Shown here: positions 32,062 to 39,460 of the stretch, one piece after another
Numbering within the stretch: the stretch's first letter is position 1
Layout of the letters: each line of letters opens with the position of its first letter
Notes under the pieces: generated by a model
The model's input: only the letters and a program-made list of their open reading frames with translations
What the model was told of the DNA's origin: nothing
The model's database searches: none
Translations under genes and position numbers: made by a program
DNA from: Bryobacteraceae bacterium
Lineage (GTDB): Bacteria; Acidobacteriota; Terriglobia; Bryobacterales; Bryobacteraceae
Length of the DNA stretch: 64,000 bases
NCBI GenBank assembly: GCA_030041495.1
Contig: JASHNT010000015.1
Location: forward strand, 19,710 to 83,709
Direction of reading: 5' to 3'

Positions 32062-33045
32062 ATGCATACTCGCTTCGCCCTGCTGCTCCTCAGCGCCGCT
32101 GTCGCGCGAGCCGATATCACTCTTCTTCTCGAAGAGCCTTACGGCATGTTCGGCGGAATGAACCCCACTGGTCATTCGGCAATTTACCTCTCGCGCGTCT
32201 GTGCCGAAACTCCTGTGACCTTGCGCCGCTGCAATCCAGGCGAGCTCGGCGCGGTCATCAGCCGCTACCATCGCGTCGGCGGTTACGACTGGATCGCGAT
32301 TCCCTTGCTTCCTTATCTCTACGCGGTCGATGACGCCGCCGAAGTTCCCACCTCGGCCAGCTATCCCCAAGTTGCCGAGCTGCGCGACCGCTATCGCCGC
32401 GCGCATTTAGAAGATGTGGCGCCAGATGCGCCCGATGGCGCAACTCCGGAAGGGGATTGGACGCAATTAGTGGGCGAAGCCTACGATCGCACTCTCTACG
32501 GCTTCACCATTAAGACGACAGCCGCGCAGGACGACGCCCTCATTCAGCGGCTCAACTCCCGTACCAACCGCGTCCGCTTTCATCTCCTCTTTAACAACTG
32601 CGCGGATTTTGTCCGCCACATCGTGGACTTCTACTATCCGCGCGCCGTGCACCGCAACTTCACCGCGGACGTCGGCATCATGACGCCCAAGCAGGCGGCC
32701 AAATCCCTGGTGCATTACAGCAAGAAACATCCTGCACTCGATTTGTCGACCTTCGTGATCGCCCAGGTCCCCGGCTCCATTCCCCGGAGCGGCCCCGTGC
32801 GCGGAGTGGTGGAATCGCTGATCAAGTCCAAGCGCTACGCGGTGCCGCTGGTTTCCCTCGCCGTGCTGCATCCGGCCCTCGGCGGAGGACTGGCCTACGC
32901 CGTAGTTGAAGGTTTGGGCTTTGATCCGCGCCACGAAGCCAGCGCCGATGGAGCGGTATCATTGGAACCCTCCGCGCTGGCGGCCGAGCTGGAGAATCCC
33001 GACCCCGCCCGCGCCCGTGTAGCCGACGATTCCGGGAGTCCTTAG
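32062..33045 (+). CDS. Secreted protein with permuted papain-like His/Cys motifs
   Basis: 327 residues from the ATG at 32062, preceded by GGGTGG; ATGs at 32035 and 32056 are possible. A short signal peptide (ending VARAD) leads to TGHSAIYLSRVC, and much later FHLLFNNCADFVRHIVDFYYP. A His in GHSAIYL before a Cys in NNCADF is the order seen in permuted papain-like families such as DUF4105 and YiiX/LRAT-type proteins, so a thiol hydrolase or acyltransferase fold is a fair guess. A final hydrophobic segment (AVPLVSLAVLHPALGGGLAYAVVEG) may attach it to a membrane. The family is not certain. Confidence 0.6.
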   Translation: MHTRFALLLLSAAVARADITLLLEEPYGMFGGMNPTGHSAIYLSRVCAETPVTLRRCNPGELGAVISRYHRVGGYDWIAIPLLPYLYAVDDAAEVPTSASYPQVAELRDRYRRAHLEDVAPDAPDGATPEGDWTQLVGEAYDRTLYGFTIKTTAAQDDALIQRLNSRTNRVRFHLLFNNCADFVRHIVDFYYPRAVHRNFTADVGIMTPKQAAKSLVHYSKKHPALDLSTFVIAQVPGSIPRSGPVRGVVESLIKSKRYAVPLVSLAVLHPALGGGLAYAVVEGLGFDPRHEASADGAVSLEPSALAAELENPDPARARVADDSGSP

Positions 33046-33070
33046 GAGGCGCTCGCCCCCATAAGGTCCG

Positions 33071-34078
33071 CTACGGCCTGTACAAGTCGTGAATCCGGAT
33101 CAGCCCCAGGCATTTTCCGCGCTCGACCACCGGCAGCACCGAAATCTGCGACGGCCGGTCTTCCATCAGCAGGAGGGCGTCGTGAATCAGCGCGTCCGGC
33201 CCGATGCTCACCGGAGTGCGCGTCATGATCGATAACGCGTCCAGTTCGCGAATATCGTCGTGGCGCTCCAGCGCGCGCCGCACGTCTCCGTCCGTGATCA
33301 ACCCGAGCAGAGTGTTCTCGCCGTCGATCACGCACGCCGCGCCCAGCGGATGCCGCGACATCTCCACCACCACCTGCTTGAGCGAATCGAGCGGCGCAAC
33401 CCAGGCCACCTTATCTCCGGTATGCATCGCGTCGGAAACGCGCAGGCGCAGGCTCCGCCCTAACTGCCCCCCGGCGTGATAGCGCGAAAACTCTTCGGCC
33501 GAAAATCCGCGCGATTCCATCAGCGCGACCGCCAGAGCGTGTCCCATGGCCAGCGCCACCGCGACGCTCGCGGTCGGCGTAAATCCTCCCGGATCCGCCT
33601 CGCGCTGGACTGAGGCGTCCAGCACCACGTCCATCGCCTTGGCCAGCGGCGAATTCACGTTTCCCAAAATGCCGATCAGCGGTGAGCGCATCTTCTTCAG
33701 CGGCTCGACCAGCCCCAGCATCTCCGACGTGGTCCCGCTTTTCGAAACCATCACTACCGGATCTTCTTCCTGGCAAACTCCGAGGTCGCCGTGCATCGCT
33801 TCGGACGGATGCAGATACACGGAAGGCGTCCCGGTGCTTTGCAGCGTCGCGGTGATTTTCTTGGCCACGTGTCCGGATTTCCCCAATCCGGACACCACCA
33901 CCTTGCCGCTATGCTCGCGGATAAACTCCACCGCGCGCAATAAATTGGTGTCCAGGCGCTGTGCCGCGGCCTGAATGGCCTGCGCCTCGACTTCCATCGT
34001 CCGCCGCGCAACCGTCAGCCAGTCCGGCTGGGATCGGGATGTCCCCACAACGCGAATGTAACACGCTTGCGCCCCCAT
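33071..34078 (-). CDS. kdsD: KpsF/GutQ arabinose-5-phosphate isomerase
   Basis: 335 residues: an SIS domain (about 40-185) with VVVSGLGKSGHVAKKIT, HPSEAMHGDLGV and MVSKSGTTSEML, then a pair of CBS domains (about 205-335) with GLITDGDVRRAL and LPVVERGKCLGLIRIHDLY. This is the usual length and domain order. It isomerises ribulose-5-phosphate to arabinose-5-phosphate for Kdo synthesis in lipopolysaccharide. The four catalytic-site residues (Lys in GKSGH, Glu and His in SEAMHGD, the later His) are present. No other kds gene is adjacent. GAGG lies before the ATG at 34078. Confidence 0.92.
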   Translation of the reverse strand: MGAQACYIRVVGTSRSQPDWLTVARRTMEVEAQAIQAAAQRLDTNLLRAVEFIREHSGKVVVSGLGKSGHVAKKITATLQSTGTPSVYLHPSEAMHGDLGVCQEEDPVVMVSKSGTTSEMLGLVEPLKKMRSPLIGILGNVNSPLAKAMDVVLDASVQREADPGGFTPTASVAVALAMGHALAVALMESRGFSAEEFSRYHAGGQLGRSLRLRVSDAMHTGDKVAWVAPLDSLKQVVVEMSRHPLGAACVIDGENTLLGLITDGDVRRALERHDDIRELDALSIMTRTPVSIGPDALIHDALLLMEDRPSQISVLPVVERGKCLGLIRIHDLYRP

Positions 34079-34175
34079 TTGCCGCCTCGCTTGACCCGCG
34101 CGCGCCAGCTATGGTTTATAGTAACCTTCGGGGAAGTAATTCGTCGAACGAGGTGAGATTTCACCGGAGGTGGCC

Positions 34176-35252
34176 ATGAATTCCGCACGTATTTTCCGGA
34201 GCCTGACCGTGACTGCCGGCCTGTTGGCCTTGGCCACCGTCGCCAGCCGTGGTTTTTTGCGAGCACAAGAGCCCCTGGAAAACACCGCAGCCATCATCAT
34301 GGAAGGAAGGGTGGTGATGCCCGATGGCACGCCTCCCCCCAAGGTCGTGGGCCTCGAACGGGTATGCAGCGACCTGCAAGGCAGCGCGCCAGGCCCCCTC
34401 ACCGACAAAAAGGGACACTATATTTGGTCGCAGCGGCTTAGCCCCGACACAATGCGCGCGTGCTTTATCCGGGCCACCCTTCCCGGCTTTGTTTCCACCA
34501 AGATCGATCTCGGCACTTTGGGTCTTGCTGATTTCACGTCCACCGACAGCAAACGCCAAATGCCCGACATGTTGCTTTCGCCGCGCGATGGCGGCGAAGC
34601 TGGAAGCGTGGTCCTGATCGACGCAGGCGACGCGCCGGGCAAAGTGCAATCAACCTATAAACGCGCCGTGAAAGCCCTGGACGCGGATAACTACGACGAA
34701 GGCATCAGGCAGCTCCAGCTCGCCGTGAAGAGTCTTCCAAAATTCGCCGACGGCTGGAATATCCTCGGCTCCGTTTATGAGCGGCGTCAGCACTACATGG
34801 AAGCCCAAGACGCTTATCAGCACGCCATCGTAGCCGATCCCAAATTTATGTCCCCGTATTTGCGGCTCGCCCGCGTTTCCAACATGCTTAGCGATTGGGC
34901 CGGCGCAGCCAAGGCCGAGGACGGAATGATGAAGCTCCAGCCGCGTTATTTGCCCGAGATCTATCTCCAACAGGCCATCACGCGCTTCGAACAGAAAGAC
35001 TACGCAGGGGCGGAGGAAAGCGCCAAAACAGCGCTGATGATCAACGCCACCAACATCCATATAAAGCGCGCCGAATACGTACTGGGACGAATCGTCCTGG
35101 CCAAAGGCGACCTGGCCGGCGCCAAGGAAGACATCGCTAAATACATTCAAATGGACCCGACTGTCGCCGATCTTAGTAAGATTCAGTTCCAGTTGGACAA
35201 TCTTGAGAACAAGGATGCCCCGGCGGTCGATATCCCGCTCGAGCGGCCCTGA
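34176..35252 (+). CDS. Secreted TPR protein with N-terminal carboxypeptidase-regulatory-like domain
   Basis: 358 residues from the ATG at 34176, with GGAGGTG upstream; a GTG at 34170 is the other possibility. After a signal peptide the segment IIMEGRVVMPDGTPPPKVVGLERVC resembles the start of a carboxypeptidase-regulatory or Ig-like fold (about 40-130). A C-terminal array of TPRs follows, with YDEGIRQLQLAVKSLPKFADGW, YMEAQDAYQHAIVADPKFMSPY, YAGAEESAKTALMINATNIH and LAGAKEDIAKYIQMDPTVAD. The protein is probably periplasmic or surface-exposed and acts in protein contacts. It is divergent from kdsD. I see no catalytic motif. Confidence 0.78.
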   Translation: MNSARIFRSLTVTAGLLALATVASRGFLRAQEPLENTAAIIMEGRVVMPDGTPPPKVVGLERVCSDLQGSAPGPLTDKKGHYIWSQRLSPDTMRACFIRATLPGFVSTKIDLGTLGLADFTSTDSKRQMPDMLLSPRDGGEAGSVVLIDAGDAPGKVQSTYKRAVKALDADNYDEGIRQLQLAVKSLPKFADGWNILGSVYERRQHYMEAQDAYQHAIVADPKFMSPYLRLARVSNMLSDWAGAAKAEDGMMKLQPRYLPEIYLQQAITRFEQKDYAGAEESAKTALMINATNIHIKRAEYVLGRIVLAKGDLAGAKEDIAKYIQMDPTVADLSKIQFQLDNLENKDAPAVDIPLERP

Positions 35253-35312
35253 TCGCCCACAAAAGCCACGTTCCTTTTTGCGGTCTTAGTGGAATCTTTC
35301 TCTCCTAAACCA

Positions 35313-35423
35313 CTAGGACTGCCCTCCTAGCCAGTGCTATCGAGATTCCAAAATTAATATCCGCGCCGTTCCTCAATCGTTCGCTTTGATGATTTTCCGA
35401 AGTTCGACTACCATCAAAATCAT
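35313..35423. promoter_or_regulatory. Inverted repeats in the region before the TonB receptor
   Basis: CTAGGA/TCCTAG (35313-35318 and 35325-35330) form a short hairpin after the TPR gene and may help terminate it. ATGATTTT (35389-35396) and AAAATCAT (35416-35423) are exact inverted copies, 19 bases apart and 25 bases upstream of the promoter -35, the usual place of an activator site. The rest of 35253-35447 is AT-rich with no gene. Confidence 0.4.
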
Positions 35424-35447
35424 TTTGCACTCCCATCAACTTTTCTG

Positions 35448-35476
35448 TTGACGACCGCATGCAACCCGGATATACT
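35448..35476 (+). promoter_or_regulatory. Sigma-70 promoter of the TonB receptor gene
   Basis: TTGACG (35448-35453), 17 bases, TATACT (35471-35476) is a near-consensus housekeeping promoter. Transcription would start near 35483, leaving a leader of about 72 bases. GCATGCA occurs at 35457-35463 in the spacer and again at 35478-35484 over the start point, 21 bases apart. Confidence 0.8.
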
Positions 35477-35554
35477 TGCATGCAGTTTTGCCGCAGGTCT
35501 TGTCGTGTGTTGGGTGGGCGAGCCTGCTATTGGAGCTTAATGAGGGGGAGTCTC

Positions 35555-38500
35555 ATGCGATCCTTGTGGATTTCGTGTTCACTGCTTTTTTGTGCCGGCC
35601 TTGCGATGCCTCAAGGCATCGGAACGCTTACCGGCACGGTTTCCGATCCGGCAGGCGCGGTTGTAGCGGGCGCACCGGTCCAAGCGAAAAATTCGGCCAC
35701 CGGCGTAGTTTACACGGCTGCCGCTTCCGCCACTGGTAACTACACCATCGCGAATTTGCCGGCCGGCACCTACGAAGTCAGCGTGGCGGCGCCCGGATTT
35801 AAGAAAGAAGTCCGGCCCGGCGTGGAAGTAGCCGCGGCCACCACGTTCCGTGTGGACTTCACGCTGCAAGTCGGCCAAGCTGCGGAATCGGTCACCATCA
35901 CGGCGGAAGCTCCGCTACTCAAAACGGAAAGCGGCGAGCTAAGCCATAACGTGACAACCGAAACCTTGAATGAGCTTCCGATTCTGAGCATCGGCAGCGA
36001 CGGCGCAGGCGTTCGCAATCCGCTAGCCTCGCTGGAATTGCTGCCGGGAGCGCAATTCTCGAGCGATTACCAACTGGTCATCAATGGAATGCCCTCCAGC
36101 TCGCAGAGCATCCATATCGAGGGCCAGGACGCCACCAACGGTTTCTGGAAGGAGATCAATTCGCAGATCCAACCCAACGTGGATGCGATTCAGGAAGTCG
36201 TGGTTGAGACCTCCAACTTCGCCGCTGAGTTCGGGCAGGCGGGCGGCGGTTACATCAACTACACGATGAAGTCCGGCACGAATCAGTACCACGGCGGCGC
36301 TTTCGATTACCTCAGAAACGAAGCGCTCAATGCCGGCACGCCCTTCACCGATGCCGGCTTGACCAATTCCGCCAAGGACGGTCAACTGGTTCGCAACCGC
36401 CTCCGCGAGAACGACTACGGCGGGACGTTCGGCGGCCCGGTGAGACTGGGCAAGCTGTACAACGGAACCAACAAGACATTCTTCTTCTTCTCCTTTGAGG
36501 GCTACGACAACAACGTTCAGGTCGCCAACGGCCTGTCGACTGTGCCGACCGCGGCCTACCTGCAGGGCAACCTCTCCTCTTCTTTGGGCCCCGCGCTGAC
36601 GATCAACGGCGCCACGCAAAAGGACCCCCTCGGCCAAACCCTGGTTGCCAATCAAGTCTTCGATCCTCTCACGCAGCAGGTGGTGGACGGTGAAACGGTC
36701 CGGACTGCGTTCCCGAATGACACGATTCCGATAACGCGCTGGGATCCGGCGGCCGTGAAGATTCTCTCCCTGATACCGGGGGCGACGAATTCGAATGCCC
36801 TGATCAACAACTTCTACGTCCCGAACTACAGCAACTATACGCACACCGAAGTCCCGGCATTGAAGATCGATCACAATATCAGCTCGACCATCAAGCTCTC
36901 GTTTTTTTATACCGCCAACCGTGAGTATTCACCGGGCAACAACGGATACACGGAAGTCTGGACCTCCGCGGAGCCGACCAACAGCCTGTCCCAAACCACC
37001 CGTCTCAACTACGATCAGACCATTACTCCGACGTTGTTGATGCACATCGGAGTAGGTTTGCTGCAGACCACTCAATATCTGGTTCCGACAAATACTTACA
37101 ACCAGAGCCAGCTCTTCGGAAACAACGGTTACTACATCCCCTATTTCCCGGCCATTGGAGGAACCAGCAGCACGACATTCGGCGGTTTGGGTATTCAAGG
37201 CGGCGAGCTGGGCGCCTCCGCCGTCTTCGCCCTGTGGGAAAAGGATACACACCCCACCGTCGGCCAGAGCTTCACTTGGGTCAAGGGCAACCACACCTTC
37301 AAGTTCGGCGGCGACATGATTTTTGAAGGCCTCCCGTTCTCGGGTGCGTGGCGCGCCAACGGCGTCTACACCTTCGCCTCCCAGGAAACAGCCGATCCCT
37401 TCTCCACCGGCAACACTTACGGCAACGGCGCAACCGGATTCGGCTATGGCAGCTTCCTCTTGGGTTTGTATAACAGCGTGCAGGTTGCGGGGAACGACGT
37501 AGCCCGCCTGGGCAACCACAGTGTCGATTTGTACGCCCAGGACTCCTGGAAAGTCCGGCGCAATCTGACCATCGATTACGGCTTGCGCTGGGACTTCGCC
37601 ACGCTGCTTGCCGAAGAGCACGGCCGCATGCAGGACGCCGACTTCAATTTGGTCAACCCGACCATCGGCCGAACCGGTACCGTGATCTACGGCGGCGACT
37701 GCTCTACGCTTTCCGCATGCCCGTTGAACCACAATTATCCGTTCGCCTTCGGTCCGCGCCTGGGTATCGCCTACCAGATTGACTCCAACACCGTTCTTCG
37801 GTTGGGAGGCGGCATCAGCTACGGTACCTCGTCCAACAACGCGTACCTGAACTACAGCGTGCCGGATTACTACACGCTGTCGGATCAGCCTGAAGCGGGT
37901 ATCCCCGCCGGCGGAGCGTTTTACCTCGGAAATCCGTTCGCTCCGGGCAACACTTTTGGCATCGCGCCCTTGAAGTGGCCCAATTTCACGCCCCAATATC
38001 CGTTCGAGACCGCCCCCGGTTATGCGCCGCCGGAATCGCCGTTCATTTCGATTGACCGGAACGCCGGACGCCTGCCGCGGCAGCTTCAATGGAGTCTCGG
38101 CGTCCAGCGCCAGATCGGCCATGGCCTGGTTGTCGACATCGCCTACGTTGGCAACCGCGGCGTGTGGTGGACCGCGCCCTTGCTGGATTCCATCAACTAT
38201 AATTCGCTGACGCCAGCCGTGGTTGCCGCTGCCGGTATCACCACCAACACCCTCTCGTTGCTCGACCTTCCGATTACTTCGCCTCTGGTACAGCAAGCGT
38301 TCCCGAATTTGAAGATCGAGACGCTGCCCAGCGGTCTCCAGGTCGTGCCCTCGGTCTATTCAACCTTCCCCGCCAGCCAAACGCTCGGCCAGGCGCTGAG
38401 ATCCTACCCGCAGTGGGATGGCGTTCCTCCGTTCCTCGGTCCTCCGTTGGGAGATACTTGGTATGATTCGATGCAATTGAAGGTTACCCGGCGCTTCTGG

Positions 38501-39316
38501 CACAACCTGAGTGCCAATTACGCATTCACCTGGCAGAAGGGATTGGACCTCGGCGCGGGAGCCGACACCTCGTATCTCACTCCGGATGCGCCGCGCATCA
38601 ACGATGTTTTCAACTACGATCAGAACAAGCAGCTCAACGGCTTGGTCTATCCCCTGGTGAGCGTCATTTCCGTCACCTACCAAACGCCCAAGCTCCATGG
38701 CGACTCCTCGGGTGTCAAAGCTGCGTCCTGGATTACCAAGGACTGGACCATCGCCGGATTGTTCCGCTACCAGAGCGGCGCCCTGATTCCGACTGCGGCC
38801 TCCAACAACAACTACCTGTTTGAGCTGCAGCGCGGATTCACCAACAACCCGGCCCTGTGGGGCGGCGGCGCCACGTTCCAGAACCTAACCGGCCAACCAC
38901 TGTTCCTGGTGAATCCGAATTGCGGTTGCTTCGACCCCACCAAGCAGTTGGTGCTGAATCCAGCGGCCTTTACGGACGCGCTCCCAGGCACGTTCGGGAC
39001 GGCGCCAGCGTACTTGAACAACTACCGCTGGCAACGCCAACCGGCGGAATCCGCCAGCCTCGGCCGCATCTTTCCGCTCTCCAAGGAGAACAAGGTCAGC
39101 CTGCAAATCCGCATGGAGTTCATCACGAATCTGTTCAACCGGCTTTTCTACTCCGCTCCGTCGTCCACCAACCCGGAGTCTGCCACGCTGTACACGAACC
39201 AGTTCATGAATGGACAGCCCGGCGCGCTTTCACTTGGCTACGGCTTCGTCAACACGGTCAACGGCGCAGGTACCCAACCCCGTCAGGGCCAGATTGTCGC
39301 GCGGCTTACTTTCTAA
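35555..39316 (+). CDS. TonB-dependent receptor, Oar-like, with N-terminal carboxypeptidase-regulatory domain
   Basis: 1253 residues from the ATG at 35555 (AGGGGGAG upstream). Earlier in-frame codons to 35459 lie within the promoter or lack a ribosome site. A signal peptide (MRSLWISCSLLFCAG) leads to GTLTGTVSDPAGAVVAGAPV, the carboxypeptidase-regulatory-like domain (about 20-110). The plug region has ETLNELPIL and VVETSNFAAEFGQAGGG (about 135-240), and the barrel follows with DLYAQDSWKVRRNLTIDYGLRWD. The C-terminus RLTF ends in Phe. The protein should import a large substrate, possibly glycan or peptide, across the outer membrane with TonB. No SusD gene is adjacent, as is usual in Acidobacteria. 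A hairpin terminator follows. Confidence 0.92.
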   Translation: MRSLWISCSLLFCAGLAMPQGIGTLTGTVSDPAGAVVAGAPVQAKNSATGVVYTAAASATGNYTIANLPAGTYEVSVAAPGFKKEVRPGVEVAAATTFRVDFTLQVGQAAESVTITAEAPLLKTESGELSHNVTTETLNELPILSIGSDGAGVRNPLASLELLPGAQFSSDYQLVINGMPSSSQSIHIEGQDATNGFWKEINSQIQPNVDAIQEVVVETSNFAAEFGQAGGGYINYTMKSGTNQYHGGAFDYLRNEALNAGTPFTDAGLTNSAKDGQLVRNRLRENDYGGTFGGPVRLGKLYNGTNKTFFFFSFEGYDNNVQVANGLSTVPTAAYLQGNLSSSLGPALTINGATQKDPLGQTLVANQVFDPLTQQVVDGETVRTAFPNDTIPITRWDPAAVKILSLIPGATNSNALINNFYVPNYSNYTHTEVPALKIDHNISSTIKLSFFYTANREYSPGNNGYTEVWTSAEPTNSLSQTTRLNYDQTITPTLLMHIGVGLLQTTQYLVPTNTYNQSQLFGNNGYYIPYFPAIGGTSSTTFGGLGIQGGELGASAVFALWEKDTHPTVGQSFTWVKGNHTFKFGGDMIFEGLPFSGAWRANGVYTFASQETADPFSTGNTYGNGATGFGYGSFLLGLYNSVQVAGNDVARLGNHSVDLYAQDSWKVRRNLTIDYGLRWDFATLLAEEHGRMQDADFNLVNPTIGRTGTVIYGGDCSTLSACPLNHNYPFAFGPRLGIAYQIDSNTVLRLGGGISYGTSSNNAYLNYSVPDYYTLSDQPEAGIPAGGAFYLGNPFAPGNTFGIAPLKWPNFTPQYPFETAPGYAPPESPFISIDRNAGRLPRQLQWSLGVQRQIGHGLVVDIAYVGNRGVWWTAPLLDSINYNSLTPAVVAAAGITTNTLSLLDLPITSPLVQQAFPNLKIETLPSGLQVVPSVYSTFPASQTLGQALRSYPQWDGVPPFLGPPLGDTWYDSMQLKVTRRFWHNLSANYAFTWQKGLDLGAGADTSYLTPDAPRINDVFNYDQNKQLNGLVYPLVSVISVTYQTPKLHGDSSGVKAASWITKDWTIAGLFRYQSGALIPTAASNNNYLFELQRGFTNNPALWGGGATFQNLTGQPLFLVNPNCGCFDPTKQLVLNPAAFTDALPGTFGTAPAYLNNYRWQRQPAESASLGRIFPLSKENKVSLQIRMEFITNLFNRLFYSAPSSTNPESATLYTNQFMNGQPGALSLGYGFVNTVNGAGTQPRQGQIVARLTF

Positions 39317-39341
39317 AGCCACCCGCGACTTGAGTTCTACC

Positions 39342-39384
39342 AATCCGCCTCGTACTCTTCGGAGCCGCGAGGCGGATTTGTTTT
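39342..39384 (+). terminator. Rho-independent terminator after the TonB receptor
   Basis: An 11-base stem (AATCCGCCTCG at 39342-39352 with CGAGGCGGATT at 39368-39378), a 15-base loop, and a T-rich tail (TTTGTTTT) lie 26 bases after the stop codon. Confidence 0.8.
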
Positions 39385-39460
39385 GGGAGCCTGAATGCGA
39401 TACTCTGACCCCTTGATTTGTCGTGCTGATTCGCACTGAAATGCCTGGAGGCGCGTAAGA

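Noticed and set aside
34091..34122. Promoter TTGACC/TATAGT before the TPR gene
   Set aside because: The spacer is 20 bases, too long for a confident sigma-70 promoter.
36929..38296. 455-codon minus-strand frame opposite the TonB receptor
   Set aside because: Lacks motifs and start signals; the plus-strand receptor is supported by promoter, signal peptide and terminator.
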